A DNA stretch of 64,000 bases from Cutibacterium acnes (GTDB lineage Bacteria; Actinomycetota; Actinomycetes; Propionibacteriales; Propionibacteriaceae): contig NZ_CP023676.1 in NCBI RefSeq assembly GCF_003030305.1, positions 1,116,001-1,180,000 of the forward strand, read 5' to 3'. Both the position numbers and the translations under genes were made by a program. This document shows positions 1-8,293 of this stretch, piece after piece; position 1 is the stretch's first letter, and each line of letters starts with the position of its first letter. The notes under the pieces were generated by a model. It did no database searches. It was not told the DNA's origin and saw only the letters and a program-made list of their open reading frames with translations.

Positions 1-428
1 AGCCCATCGATCATGGTAAGAGCTGGCGGTGCCATCCGACACTCGGTGTAACGCATGGCAGCGGGGCCGGCGTCAAGGGATCCGAAGTTACCGTGACCGT
101 CGACGAGGGGGAGCCTCATCGCCCATGGCTGAGCGGTGCGTACCAGGGCGTCGTAGATGGCAGCGTCGCCGTGGGGGTGCAGCTGACCCATGACCTGTCC
201 GACGACTCGCGCTGACTTCACATGGGGACGGTCAGGGCGAACTCCCATGTCTCCCATGGTGTAAAGGATGCGGCGCTGTACGGGCTTGAGGCCGTCCCGG
301 GCGTCAGGCAGGGCGCGGGAGTAGATGACGGAGTATGCGTACTCCAGGAAGCTGTTCTCCATCTCGCGGGAGACGTCGACGTCGATAATGTTCTCGGTGA
401 AGTCGTCATCCACCGTCTTTTTAGTCAT
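1..428 (-). CDS. parC: DNA topoisomerase IV subunit A (5' part only)
   Basis: Only the first ~142 codons lie in the window; the gene runs off the left edge. The protein starts [10 protein letters not shown] and contains [21 protein letters not shown] and [14 protein letters not shown], the breakage-reunion domain of type IIA topoisomerase A subunits. The [15 protein letters not shown] wording is the actinobacterial ParC form; gyrase A usually has MSVIVGRALPDVRDG. It should act with ParE to decatenate daughter chromosomes. The position equivalent to the quinolone-associated Ser of GyrA/ParC (HPHGDS) is Ala here. The start is the ATG at 426-428 on the reverse strand, preceded by a GGAGG-like site. 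ParC rather than GyrA is likely but rests on this short N-terminus. Confidence 0.88.
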   Translation of the reverse strand, partial: MTKKTVDDDFTENIIDVDVSREMENSFLEYAYSVIYSRALPDARDGLKPVQRRILYTMGDMGVRPDRPHVKSARVVGQVMGQLHPHGDAAIYDALVRTAQPWAMRLPLVDGHGNFGSLDAGPAAMRYTECRMAPPALTMIDG

Positions 429-491
429 CGTTACCTCCCAAGCAGCACGCGCTAACGACCTATTTTGGTTGATTGGCGCGAAATCTGCATA

Positions 492-1586
492 TCAGGGCTG
501 AGGGGGATCCTCGTGGTTGAGCACCTTGTCAAGGAGCGGGGCGAGCTGATCACCGTCGGGAGCGCGCACCAGCGGCGCAGATTCAGGGGTCCACTGCACT
601 CGATGACGATCCTCCAGCACGGTCGTTGTGCCATGGGCAAGCACCTGCTGGGTCGTCGAGAGTTCACGGATGGCGATGGCTCGGGTATGGCCCGGCTGAA
701 GCTCGTCAAACTCGGAGTAAATCCGGATGTCGTGCTGTCCGTCATCACCGACGAGGACCCATTCAATGTCAGGGAAGTCACGAGCCAACTCGCGCAGAGC
801 AGTGCGCTTGTGGTCTACCCCAGAACGGAACCATCCGGTGTTCGTCGGGCCCCAGTCGGTCAGCAACAAAGGCCCTTGCGGATACCCGTGGCGGGCCAGA
901 AACCTTACCAAAAATGGGTAGGTATTCCACGCGCCAGTCGACACATAGACCACCGGGGCGTCGGGATGTCGTTCCAGGAGTTTCTGGTACATCCGTGCCA
1001 TGCCGGGAATGGATTTGCGGGCCTGCTCGGTGAGCACGAAGGAGTTCCAAGCCGCGATGAGAGACCGGGGTAGGGAAGTAGAGATGACAGTATCGTCAAT
1101 GTCAGAGATGATTCCGAATCGAGTGTTCCGGGACACCACGAGAACCTTTGCCGTCGTGGTATCACCGCTGGTTGACAAGGTGACTTCATGCCAGCCTGGT
1201 TGTAAACCGTGATTTTTGATGCGCACGTCGACGTATCCGGCACGGTCTGCTCGTACTGTGATTTTCTCACCGTTGACGTCGACGACGACCTCTGCGCCTG
1301 GGGCAGGCAGGCCGAGGAAGTTGCGCCAACCACGTTGGGACAATAACTCGATGGACAACAGATTTCGTCGAGTTAGCGGAGACCGATCTGGCTGACGTTT
1401 CTGCTCCGGGTTCCGCCCGGGCGGACTGGTCAGGATGACTCGTCCGAGTACACGCAGATGGGTGGCCGATCCATAACTGCGGTAACCGATGACGCACGGC
1501 ACCCAGCCTCGTCTGCGCAGTGTCGTGTTGAGGCGCTTATGGACGGCATCCTCGACTCGGGCTCCGATGAACGGCCGGTTCGACAT
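492..1586 (-). CDS. APP1-type phosphatase domain protein (DUF2183)
   Basis: A 364-residue protein of the DUF2183/APP1 phosphatidate phosphatase-like family. The central segment RFGIISDIDDTVIST (about residue 157) carries the DxDDT nucleophile motif of a HAD-like phosphatase. VVYVSTGAWNTYPFL and WVLVGDDGQHD downstream match further HAD motifs. An N-terminal beta-rich stretch (about residues 85-150) precedes the catalytic domain, as in bacterial members. The substrate in bacteria is not established; the yeast relative acts on phosphatidic acid. The assumed start overlaps the divergent gene's earliest ATG by two bases, so one of the two starts is probably further inside. There is no obvious operon partner; parC lies downstream on the same strand. 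Confidence 0.8.
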   Translation of the reverse strand: MSNRPFIGARVEDAVHKRLNTTLRRRGWVPCVIGYRSYGSATHLRVLGRVILTSPPGRNPEQKRQPDRSPLTRRNLLSIELLSQRGWRNFLGLPAPGAEVVVDVNGEKITVRADRAGYVDVRIKNHGLQPGWHEVTLSTSGDTTTAKVLVVSRNTRFGIISDIDDTVISTSLPRSLIAAWNSFVLTEQARKSIPGMARMYQKLLERHPDAPVVYVSTGAWNTYPFLVRFLARHGYPQGPLLLTDWGPTNTGWFRSGVDHKRTALRELARDFPDIEWVLVGDDGQHDIRIYSEFDELQPGHTRAIAIRELSTTQQVLAHGTTTVLEDRHRVQWTPESAPLVRAPDGDQLAPLLDKVLNHEDPPQP

Positions 1587-1632
1587 GTCTTGGAGATTAC
1601 TGGATCAGGCTTCATCGTGGGACGATGGGCCG

Positions 1633-2229
1633 GTGAGTCAGTCTGCCGATCAAGCCCGAGTCCCTCTGCCGGCTGCATTAGCAGCCGAGATCCAATCTTG
1701 CGGATTTTTCCCAGAGCTGGTTATTGACCTCGCTGAGACCTCTTTGGCGGGGGACGAAGTTCTCGACCATCTGCTGCACCTAGAGGCGACCTTCGACAAC
1801 GACGAGGTTCATCGTCATCTCACCCTGATCCTGCGTACTGCTACCCGTATGCTGATTGGCCACACCGACGAGCGCGCAGAGGGAGGCCAGTTGCAAGCCG
1901 TCACCTCGAGCGAGTCCATCCCGCTATCTCACGTGAGTTCGGTGGTATTGACACGGGTCGTGCAGCACCCTGACCGATTCGGTACAGATCCTGCGTCGAC
2001 CACGGTTGAAGCCTGGCTCCAGATGACGTGGGGGGCAGTCTCACGACTTGAACTCGAGCCAGCCACGTGCGGGGACCCGATGTGCACCGCAAACCATGGT
2101 TATACCGGTACATTCAGTGGAGATGACATCGTCATCAGGATGAGTCCGGCTGCCGACGGTGCCGATCAAGTCGAGCGTCTCATGGGATTCGCGACGCGGA
2201 TGCAGGCCGTCACTGGAGCAGCCCGATGA
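1633..2229 (+). CDS. DUF5998 family protein
   Basis: A conserved actinobacterial protein of unknown function. Family hallmarks are visible: a segment FDNDEVHRHLTLILRTATRM, a SHVSSVVLTRVVQHPDRF stretch, WGAVSRLELEPATCGDPMC, and HGYTGTFSGDDIVIR. The CGDPMC...H spacing suggests a possible metal site. I chose the GTG at 1633 (VSQSADQ), just before the first conserved segment. An ATG at 1585 would overlap the divergent phosphatase gene. The stop overlaps the next start (ATGA at 2226-2229), so it is translationally coupled to the phosphatase-superfamily gene and probably to tdk. In many actinobacteria this family sits beside such a nucleotide pyrophosphatase-like gene. Confidence 0.75.
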   Translation: MSQSADQARVPLPAALAAEIQSCGFFPELVIDLAETSLAGDEVLDHLLHLEATFDNDEVHRHLTLILRTATRMLIGHTDERAEGGQLQAVTSSESIPLSHVSSVVLTRVVQHPDRFGTDPASTTVEAWLQMTWGAVSRLELEPATCGDPMCTANHGYTGTFSGDDIVIRMSPAADGADQVERLMGFATRMQAVTGAAR

Positions 2230-3353
2230 GTTCCCTGCTTGCTGCTGATCTCATGCCGCCCGGTCCCGGGACCCTTTCTGATTTGGTGCCCGCGATGGGT
2301 CAGGCGTTAACGGGCGGGGGACCGGCCGGCCTGGGGCTGCCTGATGCGACACGGTACGTATTCCTGCTGGTTGATGGAATGGGCCAGGAGAACCTCGAGC
2401 ATTTTCGCCATCTTGCCCCAACTCTGTCGGAGATGAAGAACTGCCACGACCTGACTTGTTATGTGCCCTCGACGACGGCTACTTCGCTGAGCTGTATCGG
2501 TACCGGCGCGGTCCCCGGATGCCATGGCGTTGTTGGTTACACCTTCCGCGCACCCTCTGGTCGCGTCATGAACGCCTTGAGCTGGGTCAATGGGGATGAT
2601 CCCGAGGTCATCCAACCGCACCCTACGGCGTTTGAGTCACTAGTTGCTGCTGGGGTGACGGTGAGCAGCATCGGCCCAGCACGCTTCCAGCGATCGGGGT
2701 TGACGCGCGCGAGTCTACGTGGGCCGCGATTCATTCCCATCCGCGACGAAGACGATGTCGATGAGCGTGTGTACAAAACCCTTAAAGCCTCGCGTTCGGG
2801 TGACGCTTCACTGACGTACGTGTACGAGCGTTCGCTTGACCACGTTGGGCATGGTGAAGGATGGCAGTCGGCAGCATGGAGATCGCGCCTCATGTGGGTT
2901 GACGAGCTCGTTGGTGCTCTTCTCGATGAGCTCGATCCTGGAACCGCCCTGGTCGTCACTGCTGATCACGGCATGGTTGACATCCCCGACGACCACCGCG
3001 TCATGGTGGAGGACGAGGGTGGACTGCTCGCTGACGTTGCCTTGTTGGCTGGTGAGCCTCGGTTCCGCCACATTTACACTCGTCGTCCCGATGAGGTCGC
3101 GCAACGATGGCGACGCGTACTCGGGGATCGTGCTCAGGTTGTCATTGGCGACGATGCTGTTGCGGCTGACCTGTTTGGACCAGTTGACGTGTCTACCCGT
3201 TCCCGTTTCGGTGACGTACTAGCGATTACTCGTGGTGATTGGGCCATCATGAGCCGCGCTACCCCCAAGGAACTCACCCTCGTGGGCATGCACGGATCGC
3301 TCACTCCGTGTGAAATGCGGATCCCATTGCTGGCCCAGATCTGTGAAGGATGA
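2226..3353 (+). CDS. Alkaline phosphatase superfamily protein (nucleotide pyrophosphatase-like)
   Basis: A 375-residue metalloenzyme of the type I phosphodiesterase/nucleotide pyrophosphatase branch. The metal-binding signatures are readable. The first Asp is in YVFLLVDGMGQENL (about residue 50). The nucleophile Thr is in CYVPSTTATSLSCIGTG. Further metal ligands are in YVYERSLDHVGHGEG and LVVTADHGMVDIP, and a late His is in LVGMHGSLTP. No signal peptide is seen, so it is probably cytoplasmic. The substrate is unknown. It sits between DUF5998 and tdk with overlaps at both ends (ATGA at each junction), which argues for one operon of three genes. Confidence 0.85.
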   Translation: MSSLLAADLMPPGPGTLSDLVPAMGQALTGGGPAGLGLPDATRYVFLLVDGMGQENLEHFRHLAPTLSEMKNCHDLTCYVPSTTATSLSCIGTGAVPGCHGVVGYTFRAPSGRVMNALSWVNGDDPEVIQPHPTAFESLVAAGVTVSSIGPARFQRSGLTRASLRGPRFIPIRDEDDVDERVYKTLKASRSGDASLTYVYERSLDHVGHGEGWQSAAWRSRLMWVDELVGALLDELDPGTALVVTADHGMVDIPDDHRVMVEDEGGLLADVALLAGEPRFRHIYTRRPDEVAQRWRRVLGDRAQVVIGDDAVAADLFGPVDVSTRSRFGDVLAITRGDWAIMSRATPKELTLVGMHGSLTPCEMRIPLLAQICEG

Positions 3354-4006
3354 GGATGGCTGAGCTTGTTTTCCACACCGGTCCGATGGACTCTGGCAAG
3401 TCCACCCTCGCACTGCAGATGGACCATGCGCAGTCCGCTCACGACCGCCAAGGGGTGCGATACGCGATGCACGACCGCTCTGGTGGAGCTCGGATCACCT
3501 CGCGGATTGGTTTGAGTGTCGAAGCTGTCGAGGTCACTGACTCCCTGGACCTCTACCAGGACATCGTCTCGCGGCTGAGTCGCGGAGGACGAATTGATTA
3601 CCTCATTTGCGACGAGGCCCAGTTCTACCGAACTAAGCAGATCGACCAGCTGGCTCGAGTCGTCGATGACCTCGACATCGACGTCTACTGCTTCGGAATC
3701 CTGGCCGATTTTCGGACAGAGCTATTTCCCGGATCAAAACGTCTCGTTGAGTTGGCCGACCGCGTCGTTGAGCCCCCGGTCTCGCCGTTGTGCTGGTGCG
3801 GCCGTCCTGCCACCCATAATGCCCGCATCGTGGATGGGAAGTTGGTGCGTGAGGGTGACCAGGTCGGCGTCGGAGACATCGGTGGTGGATCAGAGATCCA
3901 TTATGAGGTGCTATGCCGCCGTCACCACCGTCAAGGGATTACCGGGGAAATTTCCAGGGCGACCTTGTCGGAGCAGACCCTACCTTTTGATGGCTCCAGG
4001 TCCTGA
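3350..4006 (+). CDS. tdk: Thymidine kinase (type II)
   Basis: Phosphorylates thymidine to dTMP with ATP in the salvage pathway. The P-loop is FHTGPMDSGKSTLA near the N-terminus, the Walker B-like CDEAQFY is at about residue 88, and a YCFGILADFRTELFPGS segment matches the lasso/substrate region. Zinc-ligand cysteines are seen in PLCWCG and in VLCRRHH, as in tetrameric type II kinases. Length (218 aa) is normal. ATG at 3350 overlaps the upstream stop; ATG at 3356 (MAELVFHTG) is an alternative with a better-spaced purine-rich site. The gene ends 57 bp before the convergent sepH, with no convincing terminator between them. Confidence 0.93.
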   Translation: MRMAELVFHTGPMDSGKSTLALQMDHAQSAHDRQGVRYAMHDRSGGARITSRIGLSVEAVEVTDSLDLYQDIVSRLSRGGRIDYLICDEAQFYRTKQIDQLARVVDDLDIDVYCFGILADFRTELFPGSKRLVELADRVVEPPVSPLCWCGRPATHNARIVDGKLVREGDQVGVGDIGGGSEIHYEVLCRRHHRQGITGEISRATLSEQTLPFDGSRS

Positions 4007-4063
4007 CGAGCGTGGCCCCAGGGTTCGCGTGCGGTCAAGGATTTTCCCGCGGTGGGTGGTATA

Positions 4064-5143
4064 TCAGGTATGCGGGGTGGGGCCGCCGAACATGATCTCA
4101 TCCCAAGAAGGGATCGACGCCCGCTTCGATTTACGCGGTTTGCGCTTCTTGCGGGGGCGGCTACCCTCCTCGACGAGGGCGTCCTGCTGGGGAGTCTCAT
4201 CGGCAGCTTGAGCTGACGCTTGTGAGCGAGAAGTCGAAGTCGAGGTCTTCTTCGTCGATGTGCGTAGCTTCGACGCCGCAGTATCCTGCGCGGAGGTGTC
4301 GTCATGGGGTGGCTGGGCCTCGCTTTTCCCCCCAGCCTGATCTGGTTGGGATGTCTCGATGGCATGCGGAGCCCCGGCTGGCTGGGGAGCCTGGGGCGTA
4401 GCTGGCTCAGGATCCTGATTCACCTCCGGATGAGACGCAGCGTCAAGGACTGGGGTGGCGAGACCTTCATAGATGTTGACCGAGTCCTCTTGAAACCCGG
4501 CAAGCATCTCGTAGAGCATGTCGGTGTCAGCTGGGGATGAGGTGTCGAAGTCGTAGACCCCGTCGTGCTTCGTCATTCCGGCGACCGCCTCAGGATCAGC
4601 GGTCTGGCTTTGACGGTTACTGACGGCCCGCACGATCGCCAGCTCGTCGTTGAGATCGAGGGTTGGTTCCTGGTCAGGGTCTGAAGCCCCTTCAGGTAAG
4701 GGTTCGGCAGGCGCGGGGGAGCGATCGTTGACGAGCCACCGCGCACCGGCATCCTCGGGGGAGGTGTGGCGTCCTTTGAGATCGAACCGGAAGGTCGCAG
4801 AGTGGGGAGCGCCCTCCGTGGAGGCAGGCCATCGCGCCTCAAGGGCCCAGGTACGGTCCTCATGGCGCCAGGATCGCCAGGAGATTGTCGCCTCAGGGAT
4901 CGAGTTGGCCTTGGCGACTCGCGAGATCACGGTACCTAACGTGCGGTGCGATCCAGGTGCGCCGGCGCGGCGAACCGGGCACGTCATGGCAACCTCGATG
5001 ATGTGGTCCAACTCAGCAAGGACCGGCACCGCGAATGGTTCCACCTGATCGACGCCGACGCCCGCCTCAACGGCCACTTCCTCGACAGTGGCCCCAGAAC
5101 GGATCCGCGATTGAATCTCGCGGGGGCTCAGAGCGCTGTCCAT
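4064..5143 (-). CDS. sepH: Septation protein SepH
   Basis: An actinobacterial cell-division protein that binds FtsZ and stimulates protofilament assembly (known from Streptomyces and Mycobacterium). The N-terminal DUF3071 domain (about residues 1-165) is clear: LSPREIQSRIRSGATVEEVA resembles a helix-turn-helix, followed by VEPFAVPVLAE, AMTCPVRR and ISWRSWRHEDRTWALEARW. The rest is an acidic, Pro/Ala/Thr-rich linker of low complexity. It ends in a basic RPRKKRKPRKSKRASIPSWDEIMFGG tail, the conserved C-terminal element of this family. The start ATG at 5141-5143 has a plausible upstream purine site. Transcribed alone, divergent from DUF4193. Confidence 0.9.
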   Translation of the reverse strand: MDSALSPREIQSRIRSGATVEEVAVEAGVGVDQVEPFAVPVLAELDHIIEVAMTCPVRRAGAPGSHRTLGTVISRVAKANSIPEATISWRSWRHEDRTWALEARWPASTEGAPHSATFRFDLKGRHTSPEDAGARWLVNDRSPAPAEPLPEGASDPDQEPTLDLNDELAIVRAVSNRQSQTADPEAVAGMTKHDGVYDFDTSSPADTDMLYEMLAGFQEDSVNIYEGLATPVLDAASHPEVNQDPEPATPQAPQPAGAPHAIETSQPDQAGGKSEAQPPHDDTSAQDTAASKLRTSTKKTSTSTSRSQASAQAADETPQQDALVEEGSRPRKKRKPRKSKRASIPSWDEIMFGGPTPHT

Positions 5144-5351
5144 CGTCCACCTTCCCTCCCGACCTTGATGGCCGGGGTTTGGCTGTGTGAGTCACCAACT
5201 TACTGCCTTCGGGCGTGATGCTACCGCTCAGATGTCATTGCGCGCTGTCTGCTGACTTGACAGGTGTGATACACAAGGGGGCGAATGTTGTGCGGTCGCA
5301 GCTCGCAGCAAGCGAGTTGTCGACGTCTCGAGTCCTTACTGGAAGGTGACC

Positions 5352-5648
5352 ATGGCTACCGATTATGACGCTCCGCGTAAGACTGATGAGGAGGTCAGTG
5401 AGGACTCCATCGAGGAGCTCAAGAACCAGCGCAACGATAAGAACTCTGGAAAGGTCGACGAGGACGAGGTCGAGGCCGCTGAGACTTTCGAGCTGCCCGG
5501 TGCTGACCTTTCCCATGAGGAGTTGACGGTTCGTGTCCTTCCTCGTCAGTCCGGCGAATTTACCTGTGCGTCGTGCTTTCTCGTCAAGGGACGTTCTCAG
5601 CTAGCTGAGGAGCGCGACGGCCAGTTTTACTGCGTCGACTGCGTTTGA
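5352..5648 (+). CDS. DUF4193 family protein (small zinc-ribbon-like)
   Basis: A 98-residue acidic protein found throughout actinobacteria. The sequence MATDYDAPRKTDEEVSEDSI is the conserved N-terminus. ELPGADLSHEELTVRVLPRQ precedes two CxxC-type pairs, CASC and CVDC, which probably bind zinc. Function is not known. An ATG two codons earlier (5346) is in frame, but the MATDYD start is the family norm and has GGAAGGTGA upstream at good spacing. A strong hairpin follows the stop. In mycobacteria the homologue lies close to dut and DUF3093, as it does here. Confidence 0.85.
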   Translation: MATDYDAPRKTDEEVSEDSIEELKNQRNDKNSGKVDEDEVEAAETFELPGADLSHEELTVRVLPRQSGEFTCASCFLVKGRSQLAEERDGQFYCVDCV

Positions 5649-5663
5649 TCTCCTAGGAGAACG

Positions 5664-5697
5664 AACGGACCCCCGCCCAGAGTGGCGGGGGTCCGTT
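5664..5697. terminator. Strong bidirectional terminator hairpin
   Basis: A 14-bp perfect stem (AACGGACCCCCGCC and its complement) with a 6-nt loop lies between the convergent DUF4193 and DUF4235 genes. No long T-tract follows, which is common for terminators in high-GC actinobacteria. Confidence 0.8.
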
Positions 5698-5717
5698 GCT
5701 GTTGTCACGGGAGACGA

Positions 5718-6017
5718 TCAGTCGTCGTCTTCGGCATTGAGATTCTTGCCTGTGATGGGGTTGACAGCGCTGAACTTCATCCAACGTTTATTGACGAAGC
5801 GGTGCATGAGCAGTTGAGATCCGGCAATGCCGATGCCGCTAGCGAGCGCCCACGAAAGTGCCTTCGTCGTCGAGATCTCGGGGTCGTCGGGTTGAGGGGT
5901 CTCCTCGTCGCCAGTGACATATTTCCACACGCCTTCGACGACCTTCTGACTCACAATGGTGGTGACCGCGCCAAGGGCGCCGGCGTAAACCTTCCATAGG
6001 ATCTTTTCTGGGATCAT
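5718..6017 (-). CDS. DUF4235 family membrane protein
   Basis: A 99-residue protein of the DUF4235 family. It starts MIPEKILWKVYAGALGAVTT. It has an N-terminal hydrophobic segment (about residues 6-25) and a second one around ALSWALASGIGIAGSQLLM (about residues 52-72), then a charged tail ending in NAEDDD. It is probably a two-helix inner membrane protein of unknown function. Convergent with DUF4193 and divergent from DUF3093; the 41-bp gap to the latter must hold both start regions. Confidence 0.78.
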   Translation of the reverse strand: MIPEKILWKVYAGALGAVTTIVSQKVVEGVWKYVTGDEETPQPDDPEISTTKALSWALASGIGIAGSQLLMHRFVNKRWMKFSAVNPITGKNLNAEDDD

Positions 6018-6058
6018 GTTGTCATCATATGGCGTGACGGTCCGTCGATTAGGCTGTG

Positions 6059-6589
6059 ATGGTGAATTTCCCTTCAGGATCAGTGGTCTACTCCGAGAGG
6101 CTCTGGGCGCCGTTGTCGTGGTGGCTTATTGGGGCTGCGGTGGCGCTTTCGCTCATCGTCGCAATTGGAGCATGGACGAGCCTGGCTACCGGGGGCATCG
6201 TGGCTGTCATCGTTGTGGTGGTAGTCGTCGCGGCTTTCATCAAGGCTGGAAGCGTGCGGATTGTGGTCACTGAAGAAGGATTTGGCGTTGGGCGTTCCTG
6301 GATTGAGTGGCATTGGGTCGATCGGGTGCGGGGTATGGATGCCCAGACCATGAACTCGGTGATGCGGTCCAGCCATCAGGTGGGGTCGTTTTTGGTGACT
6401 CGGCCGTGGATTAGATCTGGGCTCGTTTTGAGGCTTGCCGACCCTGCTGATCCTCATCAGGCGTGGATCGTGAGTACACGTCGTCCTGGCAAGCTGGCGG
6501 CCATTGTCGGTGAGTACATTGTGGTGCCGGGATCCCCGTCCAGCTCCGAGAACTTGTCTGGGAACTCTATGGAGGACAACCATGGCTGA
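6059..6589 (+). CDS. DUF3093 family membrane protein
   Basis: A conserved actinobacterial membrane protein of unknown function (homologue of the gene beside dut in mycobacteria). Residues about 17-62 form two transmembrane helices (SWWLIGAAVALSLIVAIGAW and GIVAVIVVVVVVAAFI). A soluble domain follows with VRIVVTEEGFGVGRSWIEW and RPWIRSGLVLRLADPADPH, the latter being the family signature. GTG 6056, ATG 6059 and GTG 6062 are adjacent possible starts; ATG is given. The 3' end overlaps the dut start by eight bases, suggesting coupling. Confidence 0.8.
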   Translation: MVNFPSGSVVYSERLWAPLSWWLIGAAVALSLIVAIGAWTSLATGGIVAVIVVVVVVAAFIKAGSVRIVVTEEGFGVGRSWIEWHWVDRVRGMDAQTMNSVMRSSHQVGSFLVTRPWIRSGLVLRLADPADPHQAWIVSTRRPGKLAAIVGEYIVVPGSPSSSENLSGNSMEDNHG

Positions 6590-7040
6590 TGTCGTTGTGC
6601 CCACTGTGGCGGTTCCCGAGGCGATGCCTCGATATGCCATGCCTGGCGATGCCGGGGCCGACCTCACCTGCCGCCACGATGTCGATCTAGCCCCTGGGGA
6701 ACGGGCGATGGTTGAGACGGGAGTGCGTGTCGCCCTGCCTGACGGTTATGTCGGGCTCGTCAATCCCCGGTCGGGCTTAGCCGCGCGTCACGGACTATCG
6801 ATCGTCAATGCGCCTGGAACGATCGATTCCGGGTACCGCGGGCAGATTAATGTGCTGCTCGTCAATACCGATCCGCGGGAGCCAGTACATCTTGATGCTG
6901 GTTCCAGGATCGCCCAACTCGTCGTCGTCCCGGTAGCGGAGGCGATCTTTGAGCCGGTCGAGGATCTCGACGATACTGAGCGCGGGCAAGGAGGCTACGG
7001 TTCCACCGGCGTTTCTGCTATGCCTCCGGTTGACGGATAG
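6582..7040 (+). CDS. dut: dUTP diphosphatase
   Basis: Hydrolyses dUTP to dUMP and pyrophosphate, keeping uracil out of DNA and supplying dUMP for dTMP synthesis. All trimeric dUTPase motifs are present: PGDAGADL (motif 1), PRSGLAARHG (motif 2), GTIDSGYRGQI with the catalytic Asp (motif 3), GSRIAQLVV (motif 4), and RGQGGYGSTG at the C-terminus (motif 5). Length of 152 residues is standard. The start (MADVVVPT) has GGAGGAC upstream inside the DUF3093 coding end. Followed after 43 bp by DUF3710, as in mycobacteria. Confidence 0.95.
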   Translation: MADVVVPTVAVPEAMPRYAMPGDAGADLTCRHDVDLAPGERAMVETGVRVALPDGYVGLVNPRSGLAARHGLSIVNAPGTIDSGYRGQINVLLVNTDPREPVHLDAGSRIAQLVVVPVAEAIFEPVEDLDDTERGQGGYGSTGVSAMPPVDG

Positions 7041-7083
7041 ACTGCATTCGTTGACACCACAGTGTCGGTCGAGGAAGGACACA

Positions 7084-7818
7084 ATGTTCGGTCGCAAGAA
7101 GCGTAACGACGACGTCGAGACGGATGAAGTCATCGACGAGGATTTCGAAACTACTGAGGAGGCTCCGGACGACCTCGACGCCAAGGAGGCCCCCGAAGAG
7201 GATGAGTCCAGTGAGGAGGAAGACACCTCCGCCTACCGAATCAACCTCGATCGCGAAGACGGCCCCTTCGATATTGACGAGGTTGATCTCGACGCTGACG
7301 ACGTTGAGCGGATCGACTTCGGCTCCCTCATCGTTACCCCATTTGAGAATATGCAGATGCAGATCCAGCTGGATCAGACCTCGGGTGCTGTGCAGAGCCT
7401 GCTCGTCGTCCAGGGCAATTCGGCTATTGAGATTGCTCTGTTTGCCGCTCCCGCTTCAACCCTCATGATCGATGAGGTCCATGAGGAGATGGTGCGAGGA
7501 ACCGAAGCCCAGGGGGGTGAGGCCAACGTCGGTCCTGGCCCGATGGGTGCTGAGCTGCGCCGTATCGTTCCGATGAAGGGCCCTGATGGTGAGGACGGCT
7601 ACCACGTCTCCCGCACCTGGTTGGCCCAAGGGCCGCGCTGGTTGCTGCGTGGTGTCCTTATGGGCGAGTCGGCATTGGGCGAGAAGCTCGATGCTACCGG
7701 GCAATTGCTGCTGGAGTTCTTCTGCAACCTTGTGGTGCATCGTGACGACAGCCCGCGCGTCCCTGGCGACGTTATCCCCTTGAGGGTGCCTGAGGGGTTG
7801 CGTCCAGAGGAGTCCTGA
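7084..7818 (+). CDS. DUF3710 family protein
   Basis: A 244-residue conserved actinobacterial protein. It begins MFGRKKRNDD, has a very acidic low-complexity region (residues about 8-50), then a globular domain with GPFDIDEVD, RIDFGSLIVTPF, ARTW-like VSRTWLAQGPRWLLRG and VVHRDDSPRVPGDVIPLRVP, which are DUF3710 hallmarks. Function is unknown. AAGGAC upstream of the ATG is a weak ribosome site. It lies between dut and the OB-fold gene with a 2-bp gap to the latter, so dut-DUF3710-OB is probably one transcript, matching the mycobacterial arrangement. Confidence 0.85.
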   Translation: MFGRKKRNDDVETDEVIDEDFETTEEAPDDLDAKEAPEEDESSEEEDTSAYRINLDREDGPFDIDEVDLDADDVERIDFGSLIVTPFENMQMQIQLDQTSGAVQSLLVVQGNSAIEIALFAAPASTLMIDEVHEEMVRGTEAQGGEANVGPGPMGAELRRIVPMKGPDGEDGYHVSRTWLAQGPRWLLRGVLMGESALGEKLDATGQLLLEFFCNLVVHRDDSPRVPGDVIPLRVPEGLRPEES

Positions 7819-7820
7819 TC

Positions 7821-8213
7821 ATGGTTCGAGGCACCGATGCTCGTGCTCATCGTGAGTCGAAGCTTCGTCGAGTGCTGCACCGTGTGACGGCGTCCAATGA
7901 GGCCCTAGCTGATGACGATCTGCAGCGTTCTAGTCTTGATGCTGGGGCTTCGACGATTGCCGAGGCTAAATTGCGTACTCGCGCATCCCTCCAAGGCCGC
8001 ATCGAGGTGCTGACCCTGAACCCACGTGGGAGTAATCGGTGGTTGGAAGCGGAGCTCAGGGATGGCACCGGTGCGGTGACTCTCATTTGGATGGGGCGCA
8101 GGCGCATTCCCGGTCTGCGGGCTGGTCGGCACGTGAACGTTGAGGGGATGATCACCGAGGCTGATGGACATCGGGTTATATACAACCCCAGGTACACAAT
8201 TCTTCCCGACTGA
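7821..8213 (+). CDS. OB-fold nucleic acid-binding domain protein
   Basis: A 130-residue protein with an OB-fold in its second half: RASLQGRIEVLTLNP, WLEAELRDGTGAVTLIWMGRR and GLRAGRHVNVEGMITE are typical OB beta strands. The N-terminal 50 residues are predicted helical and basic. Homologues sit next to DUF3710 in many actinobacteria. Possible RNA or DNA binding is inferred from the fold only. The gene starts 2 bp after DUF3710 ends and is followed by a hairpin. Confidence 0.78.
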   Translation: MVRGTDARAHRESKLRRVLHRVTASNEALADDDLQRSSLDAGASTIAEAKLRTRASLQGRIEVLTLNPRGSNRWLEAELRDGTGAVTLIWMGRRRIPGLRAGRHVNVEGMITEADGHRVIYNPRYTILPD

Positions 8214-8248
8214 GAAGTAGCTTCGGCGGGCCTTGCGATTTCCGTTCG

Positions 8249-8283
8249 CCTCACGGCCTAGTCAACTCCCACTGGGCGTGAGG
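8249..8283. terminator. Hairpin between convergent OB-fold gene and ceoC
   Basis: CCTCACG pairs with CGTGAGG across a 21-nt loop, followed by TTTGT on the plus strand. It is a plausible terminator for the dut-DUF3710-OB transcript and may also serve ceoC from the other side. Confidence 0.5.
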
Positions 8284-8293
8284 TTTGTCATGG

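Noticed and set aside
465-1073. Long plus-strand open frame of 202 codons opposite the phosphatase gene
   Set aside because: It lies antisense to a well-conserved DUF2183 gene and shows no family features.
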